This document shows, piece after piece, positions 33,159 through 41,770 of a DNA stretch of 64,000 nucleotides (its first letter is position 1; the number at the start of each line of letters is the position of its first letter). The notes under the pieces are model-generated. The model was not told the origin of the DNA. It made no database searches and was given only the letters and a program-made list of their open reading frames with translations. Origin of the DNA: Flavobacterium branchiicola (lineage in GTDB: Bacteria; Bacteroidota; Bacteroidia; Flavobacteriales; Flavobacteriaceae); contig NZ_JAGYWA010000002.1 in NCBI RefSeq assembly GCF_018383905.1, positions 704,856-768,855 of the forward strand, read 5' to 3'. The translations under genes and the position numbers were made by a program.

Positions 33159-34544
33159 TTAAAATTTAAATCCAAGGCGGGCGTTAAAGAAAACCCCGTC
33201 TTTAGAATTCGGAATAACGTCATTGATAAAAGCTCCGGTTTTAAAGTATTGAATACCGCTGACAACCGAAATATATTTGTTTACGCTATAGGTAAAGTTG
33301 GCTAAATAAGCTGTTCCGATGTATCTTTCGTTAGAATCGCTTCCGCGGAGGTTTAATATACCGCTGGGTCTGTAAACACCGTCCTGAGTTGAATATCGCC
33401 AGTTAAAAACCACATCGACCTGCATCTTAAGTGTGGGAAGCAAATCCATTGTGGCATAAGGATGAATGTCGATAAGGTTTACCGGACCAACCTGCGGACT
33501 AAATCCAAAATAACCTCCTTTTGGATACAGCGGATTGAACGTTTGAAGATTTCCGTTGCCTTGATTTTTATCTCCTGAGATGTAATCGTTTCGAAGATTT
33601 ATCGTGGGTTTGAATTTTGTGTTTTCAAACATATATCCAATATCAATTGATCCTGTCCAGGCATTGATGTTTCCTGAGCCAAAAGTTCCGAATTGGTAAG
33701 CGGCTTCCAGATTATAAATAAAGCCTCCGCCGTATTTCCAAAATCTGCTTCCAATTGTGTGTCTTCTTTCCGGTGCGATTCCTTCTTCAAAAACAGATAA
33801 ATCTCTTCGGAAACCTAAATAATAAAGGTCAACATTTCCTGCTTTGGGAATTATTATTTTAGAATAGGCTCCCCAAAGGTTCAGTTGTTTAGACATTTTA
33901 TTATCAAAAACTCCGGTATAAATCGTGTCTGCCATCATTGCAAAAGCATCAATAGATAATCTTGCAGAAGAGTACATTAATTTCCCTCCGGTAAAGTACA
34001 ATCTCGCATTTGGACCTTCCCTTACAGATATTAATCTTCCGGAACCATAATCTAATTCTTGTCTTCCGGCGCGAACGGTTATTTTTTTGTCTTTTTGCTG
34101 CCAGACATTCACATCCAGAAACAAGTTCTGCACATTGAGCTGATCTTCGTCTATGCCTCGTGCTCCGTTTTCACGGCCATCTTCGAGGGCACTTCTTAAC
34201 TGAGCAAATATTCTAAAGGTTTTTCCCAAATGAATATCGGCGTGAAGATCGTAGCGCTGTAACAGGAAATTGTTGTGACCAATATTGAATCTTCCCCAGT
34301 CTTCATTGTTGAAATCAACATATTCATATCTGGCTTCGCCTCCAAAAGACAGATAAAAATTCTTCTCTTGATTTAAAGGAACAAATTTTAAATTCTGATA
34401 AAAGTTTCGGGAGGAATCTTTTAGGAATTCGTAATTTTCGTCATAACGCAAAAGTTTAAAATTTTGAGCTAATGCCGCATTTCCAATTAACAGAAAGAGA
34501 ATAAGTAACCTGGCGTATTTCGATATGGATTTTGATGATTCCAA
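33159..34544 (-). CDS. Alginate-export-family outer-membrane beta-barrel
   Basis: This 461-residue protein has a signal peptide (ending A-A-L-A-Q, ~27 residues) followed by a barrel of alternating strands. Family marks are F-G-G-E-A-R-Y-E-Y, the R-A-G-R-Q-E-L-D-Y-G-S-G-R-L-I strand-turn and R-E-G-P-N-A-R, all typical of AlgE-type barrels; the protein ends F-N-A-R-L-G-F-K-F with the C-terminal Phe expected of outer-membrane proteins. It probably acts as a porin for an anionic small molecule or sugar, not alginate specifically. Confidence 0.85.
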   Translation of the reverse strand: MESSKSISKYARLLILFLLIGNAALAQNFKLLRYDENYEFLKDSSRNFYQNLKFVPLNQEKNFYLSFGGEARYEYVDFNNEDWGRFNIGHNNFLLQRYDLHADIHLGKTFRIFAQLRSALEDGRENGARGIDEDQLNVQNLFLDVNVWQQKDKKITVRAGRQELDYGSGRLISVREGPNARLYFTGGKLMYSSARLSIDAFAMMADTIYTGVFDNKMSKQLNLWGAYSKIIIPKAGNVDLYYLGFRRDLSVFEEGIAPERRHTIGSRFWKYGGGFIYNLEAAYQFGTFGSGNINAWTGSIDIGYMFENTKFKPTINLRNDYISGDKNQGNGNLQTFNPLYPKGGYFGFSPQVGPVNLIDIHPYATMDLLPTLKMQVDVVFNWRYSTQDGVYRPSGILNLRGSDSNERYIGTAYLANFTYSVNKYISVVSGIQYFKTGAFINDVIPNSKDGVFFNARLGFKF

Positions 34545-34590
34545 CGTAATGAAGTGTAAGAGATTTATAAAAAATAAATGAGTTGTTGGC

Positions 34591-35223
34591 TTAGTGTTTC
34601 AACATGTTATGTGCATAATGAATACCTATGCCGTAAGAACCGCCATATTTTTTCATCAACGTAGTTACAGGACCGTAAGTAGCCTCACGTGCCCAGTCTC
34701 TTTGAAGTTCTAACAAATATTGAATAGAAGTAATTGGAATTGCGCCTGCCTGAATCATTCTCTGAACCGAACGTTCGTGAGCTTCTTTGCTTACGTCGCC
34801 ACAAGCGTCTGTAATAACATAGACTTCATAACCTTCTTCGATAGCAGACAAAGCAGGACCAACAATACATACACCTGTCCAAAGTCCGGCAAGTACAAGT
34901 TTCTTTTTGTTTTTTGCTACAATAGCTTTGTAAGCGTTCTCGTCTTCCCAGGTATTCATTGTAGTTCTGTCAATGTACCCAGAAGTTGCAATTGGATAAA
35001 ATTCTTCAACTTCAGGAAAAACAGGTCCGGAAAAGCTTTCTTCGGCAACTGTAGTTACAACTGTTGCTACATTAAAGATTTTTGATGCACCTGCAACAAT
35101 TGCCACATTAGTACGTAATTCGCTTACAGGAATATTGCTTGTAGCAAAAGCCATTTGTCCTTCAAAGTCAATTAATACTAAGGCGTGATTGTCTGGTGAT
35201 AATAAGTTAACTGATGGTTTCAT
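34591..35223 (-). CDS. Isochorismatase-like cysteine hydrolase (YcaC family)
   Basis: This 210-residue protein has the isochorismatase-fold marks: D19 in L-V-L-I-D-F-E, C119 in A-G-L-W-T-G-V-C as nucleophile, and V-I-T-D-A-C-G-D at the end of a later strand. Length and the I-D-R-T-T-M-N-T-W segment agree with YcaC-like hydrolases, whose physiological substrate is unsettled. A 16-bp palindrome lies 104 bp upstream. It precedes the porin gene by 46 bp and may form an operon with it. Confidence 0.87.
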   Translation of the reverse strand: MKPSVNLLSPDNHALVLIDFEGQMAFATSNIPVSELRTNVAIVAGASKIFNVATVVTTVAEESFSGPVFPEVEEFYPIATSGYIDRTTMNTWEDENAYKAIVAKNKKKLVLAGLWTGVCIVGPALSAIEEGYEVYVITDACGDVSKEAHERSVQRMIQAGAIPITSIQYLLELQRDWAREATYGPVTTLMKKYGGSYGIGIHYAHNMLKH

Positions 35224-35326
35224 AGATATTTATTTTTTAAGATTTATAATTAGTCAGGCCAATAAAATGCCAAACCTTTAATTTGTTGACAAATAGGTTT
35301 TTAGTTTTTAGGGCCAAATTTTTATC

Positions 35327-35342
35327 TTACGATATATCGTAA
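35327..35342. promoter_or_regulatory. 16-bp palindrome TTACGATATATCGTAA, putative operator (copy 2)
   Basis: This is the most complete version of the site seen at 20328 and 36902. It lies between the YcaC-like gene (start 35223) and the stop of the 105-residue protein gene (35362), in position to control the former. Confidence 0.45.
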
Positions 35343-35361
35343 AATTATTAAGGGATGTTAT

Positions 35362-35679
35362 TTAATGTGTAGAAAGTTTCTTGATCATTTCCGTAGAAAT
35401 AGAATCAGCATAAATTCCAAAAGCGCTGGTTAAAACACCTTTCAGATTGTATATTTCAGATATAATCCCGTATACAATGTCTTCGTCTCCGGGATCTGTA
35501 TCGCCTTCAAAACGGAATAAATATTCAATTTTGAATTCTTCCGGTGACATACTTTGTTTATTATTGTTGTAACGAATACAATTGGAATCAAGATTAAAGT
35601 TTTCTGTAAAACCTTGAGTATTCAGCCATTGCAAAGCTTCGGTAACGGTGTCAAAATAAGGTTGTTGTGCTGTATTCAT
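35362..35679 (-). CDS. Small conserved Bacteroidota protein of unknown function
   Basis: This 105-residue protein has a recognisable pattern shared by small flavobacterial proteins that databases often mislabel phosphoribosylpyrophosphate synthetase: T-V-T-E-A-L-Q-W-L, then G-F-T-E-N-F-N-L, then F-E-G-D-T-D-P-G-D-E-D-I-V-Y, and A-F-G-I-Y-A-D-S-I-S at the end. It is far too short for a real PRPP synthetase and has none of its motifs. Acidic and cytoplasmic; function unknown. It lies 72 bp after the alpha/beta hydrolase gene on the same strand. Confidence 0.75.
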   Translation of the reverse strand: MNTAQQPYFDTVTEALQWLNTQGFTENFNLDSNCIRYNNNKQSMSPEEFKIEYLFRFEGDTDPGDEDIVYGIISEIYNLKGVLTSAFGIYADSISTEMIKKLSTH

Positions 35680-35751
35680 AATTTTGGAGGATTAAACTAC
35701 CTGTAAAATGAACTTTTACAGGCAGTTATTATTACTATTTGAGCACTTTAC

Positions 35752-36567
35752 TTATTTTATAAAAGCCAGAATATCGTTATTGATTGTTTCTGCTTCTGTA
35801 GTTGGCATACCGTGAGGGAAACCTGGATACGAAATTAGTTTTCCGTTTTTTAATAATTTTGCCGATTTAGGTGCCTGGTGATAAGGAACGATTTGATCGT
35901 CTTCTCCGTGTAATACCAAAACCGGAATATCTAAACTTTTAAGATCTTCTGTGAAATCTGTTTCAGAGAACGCTTTAATTCCTTCATAATGTGCCAAAAC
36001 TGAGCCCATCATTCCCTGACGCCACCAGTTTTGTTTGATGCCTTCCTGAACAGTTTGTCCTTCGCGGTTCCATCCGTAGAATGGAATAGGGAAGTCGTAA
36101 AAGTATTGCGATCTGGTAAAACCTGTTCCTTGTCTGATTTCGTCAAAAACCGACAATGGCACGCCTTCAGGATTTGATTCGCTTTGTACCATTATTGGAG
36201 GTACAGCGCTAATAATAACTGCTTTTGCAACACGTCCTTTTCCGTATTTTGCTGCATAACGTATTACTTCACCACCACCTGTTGAGTGACCAACGTGAAT
36301 AGCATCTTTTAAATCTAATGCCTCAGTCAATTCAGCGATATCAGATGCGTACGTTTCCATGTTGTTTCCTTCAGAAGTTTGGCTGGAACGACCATGTCCG
36401 CGGCGGTCATGTGCAATAACTCTGTATCCTTTTTTAAGGAAAAACATCATTTGTGCGTCCCAATCATCGCTTGATAAAGGCCATCCGTGGTGAAAAACAA
36501 TTGGTTGTCCCGTTCCCCAATCTTTGTAATAAATCTGTGTTCCGTCTTTTACTGTAAATGTGCTCAT
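35752..36567 (-). CDS. Alpha/beta hydrolase (non-haem chloroperoxidase / arylesterase-like)
   Basis: This 271-residue protein has an intact triad: S95 in G-H-S-T-G-G-G, D224 in H-G-E-D-D-Q-I-V-P and H252 in F-P-H-G-M. It also has H-H-G-W-P near residue 26 and the A-H-D-R-R-G-H-G-R-S block, which place it with cofactor-free chloroperoxidases and arylesterases. In vivo these are best regarded as esterases or perhydrolases. Its promoter shares a dyad and a -7 octamer with the ring-cleaving dioxygenase gene, implying a common regulator. Confidence 0.88.
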   Translation of the reverse strand: MSTFTVKDGTQIYYKDWGTGQPIVFHHGWPLSSDDWDAQMMFFLKKGYRVIAHDRRGHGRSSQTSEGNNMETYASDIAELTEALDLKDAIHVGHSTGGGEVIRYAAKYGKGRVAKAVIISAVPPIMVQSESNPEGVPLSVFDEIRQGTGFTRSQYFYDFPIPFYGWNREGQTVQEGIKQNWWRQGMMGSVLAHYEGIKAFSETDFTEDLKSLDIPVLVLHGEDDQIVPYHQAPKSAKLLKNGKLISYPGFPHGMPTTEAETINNDILAFIK

Positions 36568-36671
36568 GATTTTTGATTTTAAGATTAATATATTTTGGAA
36601 TCAATTTTGTTATTAAGTTTTGAATTTTAACAAATAACGTGCTGTATATGTGGTATTAAGATGTTTGTATT

Positions 36672-36679
36672 GCAAATTT
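36672..36679 (-). promoter_or_regulatory. -7 box of the chloroperoxidase-like promoter
   Basis: The minus strand reads TAAATTTG, the same octamer as in the dioxygenase promoter, about 105 bp upstream of the start at 36567. Transcription from here would give a ~95-base leader. Confidence 0.5.
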
Positions 36680-36703
36680 ATTAAATAATGAATTGTACAT
36701 CTG

Positions 36704-36717
36704 TTAACCTAGATTAA
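36704..36717 (-). promoter_or_regulatory. Dyad TTAACCTAGATTAA, putative activator site (copy 2)
   Basis: It is identical to the site at 20202-20215, including three further bases (GAA), and the similarity continues loosely (GTAAAAAA...). Spacing to the -7 box is 24 bp against 23 bp in copy 1. The 472-bp gap 36568-37039 also holds the ACGATATTTCGT site and two -7 boxes but no gene. Confidence 0.55.
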
Positions 36718-36901
36718 GAAGTAAAAAATACTTGCTTTTAACCGCTGGATTTCTGTTAAATGGCGATATTTCGTTTGTTTTTCATGTTTAGTATCTTTTT
36801 AAAATTATGATATGGATGCCAAACAATAGCCAATTAATGTGCCTTTATATTTAAAGCCTTTATTTTAAAGGGATTCGTGATTTTGAAGTGTTTTTTAATT
36901 T

Positions 36902-36913
36902 ACGATATTTCGT
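36902..36913. promoter_or_regulatory. ACGATATTTCGT, putative operator (copy 3)
   Basis: It differs by one base from the palindrome at 20328 and is likewise followed by an ATTTTATGAA stretch, 127 bp upstream of the rightward YheT-like gene. Confidence 0.4.
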
Positions 36914-37003
36914 TATTTTATGAAGCCAGTCTCTTAATTGATGAGAATTTTAAAAAAGTGAAATAAAAAAAGACAGTATTAGATTACCTATTGATTCATT
37001 TCT

Positions 37004-37011
37004 TAGCTTTG
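37004..37011 (+). promoter_or_regulatory. Candidate -7 box for the YheT-like hydrolase
   Basis: TAGCTTTG matches TAnnTTTG and lies 28 bp before the ATG at 37040. The only nearby upstream TTG is 10 bp away, too close for a standard -33 element. Confidence 0.45.
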
Positions 37012-37039
37012 TATAAAGCACCACAAAAACTTTTTAATC

Positions 37040-37996
37040 ATGCCAATTATTGAACAATCAGAATATAATGATCCGTCTATTATTTATCGTAACAGGCATA
37101 TTTCTACTATTTATGCTGCTTTGTTTAAAAAGTTTGAAGTTCCTGGATATACGAGAGAAAAACAGGAATTAAACGACGGAGACTTTATCAATATTGATTT
37201 CGTTATAGACGATCCTAAAAGGGCAGTGATTTTATGTCATGGCTTAGAAGGAGATTCGCGCAGGACTTATAATAATAGTTGTGCGGATTATTTCCAGCAA
37301 CGTGGTTTTTCGGTTTTTGCATGGAATAACCGTACTTGTGGCGGAGAAATGAACCGATTGCCAAGACTTTATCATCACGGTGCAGTTGATGATCTTGATG
37401 AGGTGGTGCAGTTTGTTTTGCAAAAGGGATTCAAAGAGGTTTATCTGATTGGTTATTCAATGGGTGGTGTTCAGCTTTTGAATTATTTGGGCTGGACAAA
37501 AATAGATAAGCGTATAAAAGCCGCCGTTTCAGTTTCGGTGCCAACGCACATTGCGACAAGTGCAGAAGTGCTCAAACAAGGATTTAACCGGGTGTATTTA
37601 AAGAATTTCACCATTGATATAAAAAGAAAGCTGAAATACAAAGCAACACAGTTTCCTGATTTTATAAACCGCGATCAGATCGATAAAATTTCGACTTTTG
37701 ATGAGGTTGATCAGTATTTTACTGCGCCGCTACATGGTTTTGCCAGTCGCGATGATTATTATCAGCAAGTTTCTCCGGAATTTTCCCTTAAAAACATTAC
37801 GACTCCGGTTTTAATTATCAATTCGCTTGACGATCCTTTCTTAGGCGAAAGATGTTATCCAAGGAAAATTGCCCAGGAAAGCGAATATGTTTATCTGGAA
37901 ACACCAAAATATGGTGGACATTGTGCTTTTCCGTTACGTAATTCAACGTATTCGTATGCAGAAAAAAGAGCTTATGAATTTTTTGAATCTTGTTAA
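37040..37996 (+). CDS. YheT-family alpha/beta hydrolase
   Basis: This 318-residue protein shows the YheT pattern: N-R-H-I-S-T-I-Y early, I-L-C-H-G-L-E-G-D-S (oxyanion region), F-A-W-N-N-R-T-C-G-G-E, and the nucleophile elbow G-Y-S-M-G-G with S140. The acid is in N-S-L-D-D-P-F-L and the histidine in G-G-H-C-A-F-P. No signal peptide. The substrate is unknown; the family includes medium-chain esterases. It is convergent with the serine hydrolase gene that stops 31 bp away, with no obvious terminator between. Confidence 0.88.
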   Translation: MPIIEQSEYNDPSIIYRNRHISTIYAALFKKFEVPGYTREKQELNDGDFINIDFVIDDPKRAVILCHGLEGDSRRTYNNSCADYFQQRGFSVFAWNNRTCGGEMNRLPRLYHHGAVDDLDEVVQFVLQKGFKEVYLIGYSMGGVQLLNYLGWTKIDKRIKAAVSVSVPTHIATSAEVLKQGFNRVYLKNFTIDIKRKLKYKATQFPDFINRDQIDKISTFDEVDQYFTAPLHGFASRDDYYQQVSPEFSLKNITTPVLIINSLDDPFLGERCYPRKIAQESEYVYLETPKYGGHCAFPLRNSTYSYAEKRAYEFFESC

Positions 37997-38027
37997 GAAT
38001 TTGATGGATTTGATGTTGAATAAAAAC

Positions 38028-39647
38028 TTAAGGTAATTTAACGAATTCTATATTTCTCGCTCTGGATAAACTTACTTTCATTCCGTTAATTTTATTTTTT
38101 TTGTCTTTTATAAAGTACAGCGTCCCTCCGAAATCCGCAATATTAAAGGCATTTTGGTAAGTTGGAACCAATTGATACTCGCTCTTTGGTTTTAACTGAA
38201 TGAAAAGTTTTCCTTCTTTTTGAAAGATCGCTAGTGTAGAATTGGTTTCGGTTGAAGAATATTTTCCAACAAAAGAATCTAAGTCTGGTTGGTCTGCAAT
38301 TTGAACTTTTGAATAACTAATGGTATCGTTGTCTGTGATATAATTTAGAAGACCTTTTTTATTGTTTATTTCAATCACTCTGTAATCGTTTTTAAATCTA
38401 TTTTCGGATTCTGCTTCATATGGAAGCTTATTGAAAAAAAGTTTCCCATCTTTTATTACCATTTCAGACCCCGCACCAGTTCTGTCATTTTTATACCAGC
38501 CAGCATAAGTTTCTAAAATTGAATGATCCACTTTTATTGCTTTAGGTTTTTCTTCCGTTTTAGGTTTTTCTTTTTCTGAAATAAAAATATTTCTCAGAAT
38601 ATCGTCCAAATAGTCTTTACTGTTATCAAACTGTGAGGTATTGCTTAAGAAGGCAAATGAAAAATTCAATTCCGGAAATGTTTCTAAATAAGCCCTGTAG
38701 CTTGCTGTAGCGCCATCATGAGCAATTTGCTGATAGCCATTATGTTTTAAGATAAATAAACCTGCCGCATAATTATTCATTTTGCCATTATTGAATTTTT
38801 CCGTTTTACATTGTTTAGAAAATAGAGAAGGAGTTCCAAATTTACCCGATTGATAAAATTCATTCCATTTTAATAAATCTTCCGTGGTTGTTATTAAACC
38901 TCCGTTACCATATGCATCTTCATTTGGCATATTGGTTTGATATTCACCTTTTTTAAGATCGTAGGCTATTGCTCTTTCTTTTACAATTCGATTGTGGTTG
39001 TCTCTCCATTCAGTATTTGTCATTCCTGCCGGAATAAAAATATTTTGTTTAGTAAATTCTGCCAGACTCAGACCGGTAACTCTTTCTACAATAATGGCAA
39101 AGAGGTTATAATTTGAATTACTATAGATAAATTCGGCGCCTGGTTTATTATTTAAAGTCTTTTGGGATAAGATTATTGCTAATGCATCATCATTTGTAAA
39201 AGTTTTTGTGGTTCTTCCCCAGCCGGTAAGGCTAGTAACAGATCCCCAATCTTTTATGCCACTAGTGTGATGCATCATTTGTTCCAGCGTGATAATATCT
39301 CCATAATCAGGAAGTTCTTTAATGTATTTTCTAACATCATCCTTTAAAGAAAGTTTTCCTTGTTGCTCCAAAAGCAAAATTGCAGCTGCAGTAAATTGTT
39401 TAGATACAGAACCGGCTTCAATTTTAGATGTCAATGTTAGCGGAACAGTATGTTCTAAATCTGCCATTCCATAAGCTTCCGAGAAAATGATTTTACCATT
39501 CTTTTTTATGGATAATTGTGAACCCGGATTTTCTGGTAAATAAATCTCCATTGCTTTATTAATGCGAGCAATAGTATCGTTTAATGTCTGTGAAGTGCAA
39601 TCAATAGATGTAAGTAGGAGTAAACAAAGTAACATTCTATTTTTCAT
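38028..39647 (-). CDS. Exported serine hydrolase, beta-lactamase class C / penicillin-binding-protein-like
   Basis: This 539-residue protein has a signal peptide (~20 residues), the S-V-S-K nucleophile motif (S80, K83), Y-S-N (175-177) and a later H-D-G, the three motifs of the AmpC/DD-peptidase fold. Residues ~370-539 form an extra beta-rich C-terminal region containing E-T-Y-A-G-W-Y and a second related repeat (F-V-G-K-Y-S), as in many Bacteroidota members. It is more likely an esterase or peptidase than a resistance beta-lactamase. It is monocistronic next to the T6SS locus, with no evident link to it. Confidence 0.87.
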   Translation of the reverse strand: MKNRMLLCLLLLTSIDCTSQTLNDTIARINKAMEIYLPENPGSQLSIKKNGKIIFSEAYGMADLEHTVPLTLTSKIEAGSVSKQFTAAAILLLEQQGKLSLKDDVRKYIKELPDYGDIITLEQMMHHTSGIKDWGSVTSLTGWGRTTKTFTNDDALAIILSQKTLNNKPGAEFIYSNSNYNLFAIIVERVTGLSLAEFTKQNIFIPAGMTNTEWRDNHNRIVKERAIAYDLKKGEYQTNMPNEDAYGNGGLITTTEDLLKWNEFYQSGKFGTPSLFSKQCKTEKFNNGKMNNYAAGLFILKHNGYQQIAHDGATASYRAYLETFPELNFSFAFLSNTSQFDNSKDYLDDILRNIFISEKEKPKTEEKPKAIKVDHSILETYAGWYKNDRTGAGSEMVIKDGKLFFNKLPYEAESENRFKNDYRVIEINNKKGLLNYITDNDTISYSKVQIADQPDLDSFVGKYSSTETNSTLAIFQKEGKLFIQLKPKSEYQLVPTYQNAFNIADFGGTLYFIKDKKNKINGMKVSLSRARNIEFVKLP

Positions 39648-39782
39648 AGGAGCGCTTTTTTGCTTGTATTTTTATCTTAGTTTGCTGCAATTTAGAATCA
39701 CAGTCACTTAAGCCGAGATTTATAAAGGCATAAAGATATTAATTTCAGGATTAAAAGTGAGAGTTGGATATTTTTAATATAA

Positions 39783-39820
39783 AGAAACCCCAAAAAGTTC
39801 TTAAACTTTTTGGGGTTAAA
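39783..39820 (-). terminator. Terminator of the leftward tssB-tssC unit
   Basis: A perfect 14-bp stem (AACCCCAAAAAGTT / AACTTTTTGGGGTT) with a 4-base loop is followed on the minus strand by TCTTTATAT. It lies 25 bp past the tssC stop. Confidence 0.88.
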
Positions 39821-39844
39821 ATAAGATGATATATAAAGTATATA

Positions 39845-41209
39845 TTAAACTTGTTTGTAGTCACTATGCCAAACTGCTTCTTCCGGACCATCTCCTTTGT
39901 GTCCGTCTAATTGAATAACGAAACTTTTAGCAGGGAAGTAAGGTGTGATATGGATGTCAAGCAAAATTCTGTCTTTTTGAGTTTTATCTTGCTCGATTTT
40001 CATTACTGTAAATTTCTCAATAAGGTTAGTTGGCCCTTTAATACCATCTAAAAACTTAATGATTTGGCTTCTTAAATCAGCTTCTGTTCTAGTTGTCCAG
40101 TTTTCGAATGCTCTTCTGTTTAAGAAGTCGAAAAGTACTTTTGTAATGTGATCAAATACTCTTACTACAGAATACGTTTGTAAACCTAGGTTGTCTCCGT
40201 TAAACAATGTTTTAGCAGAGAAAGCCATAATTTTGCTATACTCATTTACCATTGGTACAAGACCCATTTTTTCAAGCTCTGAAATTTCGCTCTTTTTCAA
40301 ATCAAAACGAACGCTTTCAACTTCGTTTAAACCTCCGAATTTTTTACCAGCAACAACCTGAGACATTAAAGTTTTGTAGATTTTACCGGCTAAAGACGTG
40401 GATGGTGGTACATATAAATTGTCTTCTTCTCCAACTTCATCATATTTACTTCTTCCAAGTAAATAGTTACAAGTCATGATTGTGTTTGATTTAAATACAT
40501 CACCACCTGTATGATTTGCATTAAAGAAAATATCAATAACATCATCTGGAGTTTCAAGATCTTGAAAATCAGTTAATAATACAGTTTTGTTTTCGTGTGC
40601 GATTTTAGACCATTTGTCTAAGACTGCATTAGAACCTAAATATCCCGGAACGGAAAGAATAGAGTAGTTTTTTCTCAAATCTAGCCTGTCAAAATTTTGT
40701 TTTAATTCGTTTGAAACATAATCAATAAACAAAGTATTATCTAAATCTTTTAATTGAGATATATCAGCATTTACGATAGTAACGTTTTTAATTTTGTCGC
40801 TTTCTGCATTTTTGTAGAATAAAGCAACACTACGATAAGAAGTTTCTAATTCTCTTGAAACATTCAAAGCGTATTTTAAGTTTTTGTTTAATGTAGCATC
40901 TGCAGATGTAGCTTTCGCATTTGCAACTTCAATCATTGACTCAACAGAGCTGTTGTCTTTTAATAAATCCAGCCAAAGTTCAAGTCTGTTGTTTAGAGTT
41001 GTTCTTTCATTTTCCCATTGAGCATCATTAAGAAAAATATTTTTTCTTGCTTTTCTAGTAGGGTTTAAGTTTGATAATCCGTCGATTACATTTTCTAAAA
41101 AGGCAAAACCACCATATTCATTTAATAAGTTTATTTTGCTGCCTTGTTCTTGTACCAATTGTTCTGATGAAGAACCATGACTTTTTTGTTCCTTAGTTTG
41201 AGTTGCCAT
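39845..41209 (-). CDS. tssC: TssC, large contractile-sheath subunit of T6SSiii
   Basis: This 454-residue protein shows the Bacteroidota TssC character: E-Y-G-G-F-A-F-L-E-N-V near residue 30, a central domain with N-Y-S-I-L-S-V-P-G-Y-L-G, and a C-terminal F-E-N-W-T-T-R-T-E-A-D-L-R segment matching the sheath handshake region. With TssB it builds the sheath that contracts to propel the Hcp tube. Its gene follows tssB by 2 bp. The pair is transcribed divergently from the rest of the locus, giving the sheath its own promoter. Confidence 0.9.
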   Translation of the reverse strand: MATQTKEQKSHGSSSEQLVQEQGSKINLLNEYGGFAFLENVIDGLSNLNPTRKARKNIFLNDAQWENERTTLNNRLELWLDLLKDNSSVESMIEVANAKATSADATLNKNLKYALNVSRELETSYRSVALFYKNAESDKIKNVTIVNADISQLKDLDNTLFIDYVSNELKQNFDRLDLRKNYSILSVPGYLGSNAVLDKWSKIAHENKTVLLTDFQDLETPDDVIDIFFNANHTGGDVFKSNTIMTCNYLLGRSKYDEVGEEDNLYVPPSTSLAGKIYKTLMSQVVAGKKFGGLNEVESVRFDLKKSEISELEKMGLVPMVNEYSKIMAFSAKTLFNGDNLGLQTYSVVRVFDHITKVLFDFLNRRAFENWTTRTEADLRSQIIKFLDGIKGPTNLIEKFTVMKIEQDKTQKDRILLDIHITPYFPAKSFVIQLDGHKGDGPEEAVWHSDYKQV

Positions 41210-41211
41210 AT

Positions 41212-41670
41212 TTATTGTTTGTTGTTGTGGTTAATTTCGTTCTTAGCGTTTTCAAGCAATTCTATAATAGCCTCTTTAACAGCAGGATCCTGAATAGCTT
41301 TAATTAATCCTCTGTTGCTGGAAAGTTGGCGAACAATTTTATAAGCTTGTTCTTTTTCTGTGTTTAATTTATTCAAAAAAGGACTATTCTCTTTAATTGA
41401 TTTAGCTCCAAAATCTCCTAAGTTTTGAAATACCATAGATTCATTTAAATCTGAACCATCTTCGGTAGTAAATTCAAAATCTACACTTGGTTTGTACTTT
41501 TCGAACACCGCTTCTACTGTTTGTAAATCATACACAGCTTCTGGTCCTACCGGTTGCTCATTTGTAAGTTTTTGAATTAGTAAAGTTCTGTTTGAAGGAA
41601 TTTCTAAAATCGACTCATTGGCATCCACTTTTACTTCATTGCCACCAATACCATAATTGAACATACTCAT
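41212..41670 (-). CDS. tssB: TssB, small contractile-sheath subunit of T6SSiii
   Basis: This 152-residue protein carries the TssB pattern: an N-terminal F-N-Y-G-I-G-G segment, E-P-V-G-P-E-type turn (Q-P-V-G-P-E), L-Q-T-V-E-A-V-F-E-K-Y-K-P-S-V-D-F, and a charged helical C-terminus that interlocks with TssC. The start lies 100 bp from the divergent tssE start, so both promoters must share 41671-41770. I saw no clean -33/-7 pair there. Confidence 0.9.
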   Translation of the reverse strand: MSMFNYGIGGNEVKVDANESILEIPSNRTLLIQKLTNEQPVGPEAVYDLQTVEAVFEKYKPSVDFEFTTEDGSDLNESMVFQNLGDFGAKSIKENSPFLNKLNTEKEQAYKIVRQLSSNRGLIKAIQDPAVKEAIIELLENAKNEINHNNKQ

Positions 41671-41770
41671 ATTTTTATAAGATTTTTAGTTAAATTTTGG
41701 TAAAACTAATAAAAAAAAAGTTTAAATTACTATTGATTTGTAAGTATTTTATTTGGATTTTTGTCGTACT

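Noticed and set aside
35362..35679. Phosphoribosylpyrophosphate synthetase
   Set aside because: Only 105 residues and none of the PRPP-binding or ATP-binding motifs; the database label for this small family is misleading.
35700..35722. Hairpin CCTGTAAAA / TTTTACAGG between two leftward genes
   Set aside because: Nine-bp stem without a T run; too weak to call a terminator.
38028..39647. Antibiotic-resistance beta-lactamase
   Set aside because: Only the general class C serine-hydrolase motifs are present, with a long extra C-terminal beta domain typical of esterase or peptidase relatives.
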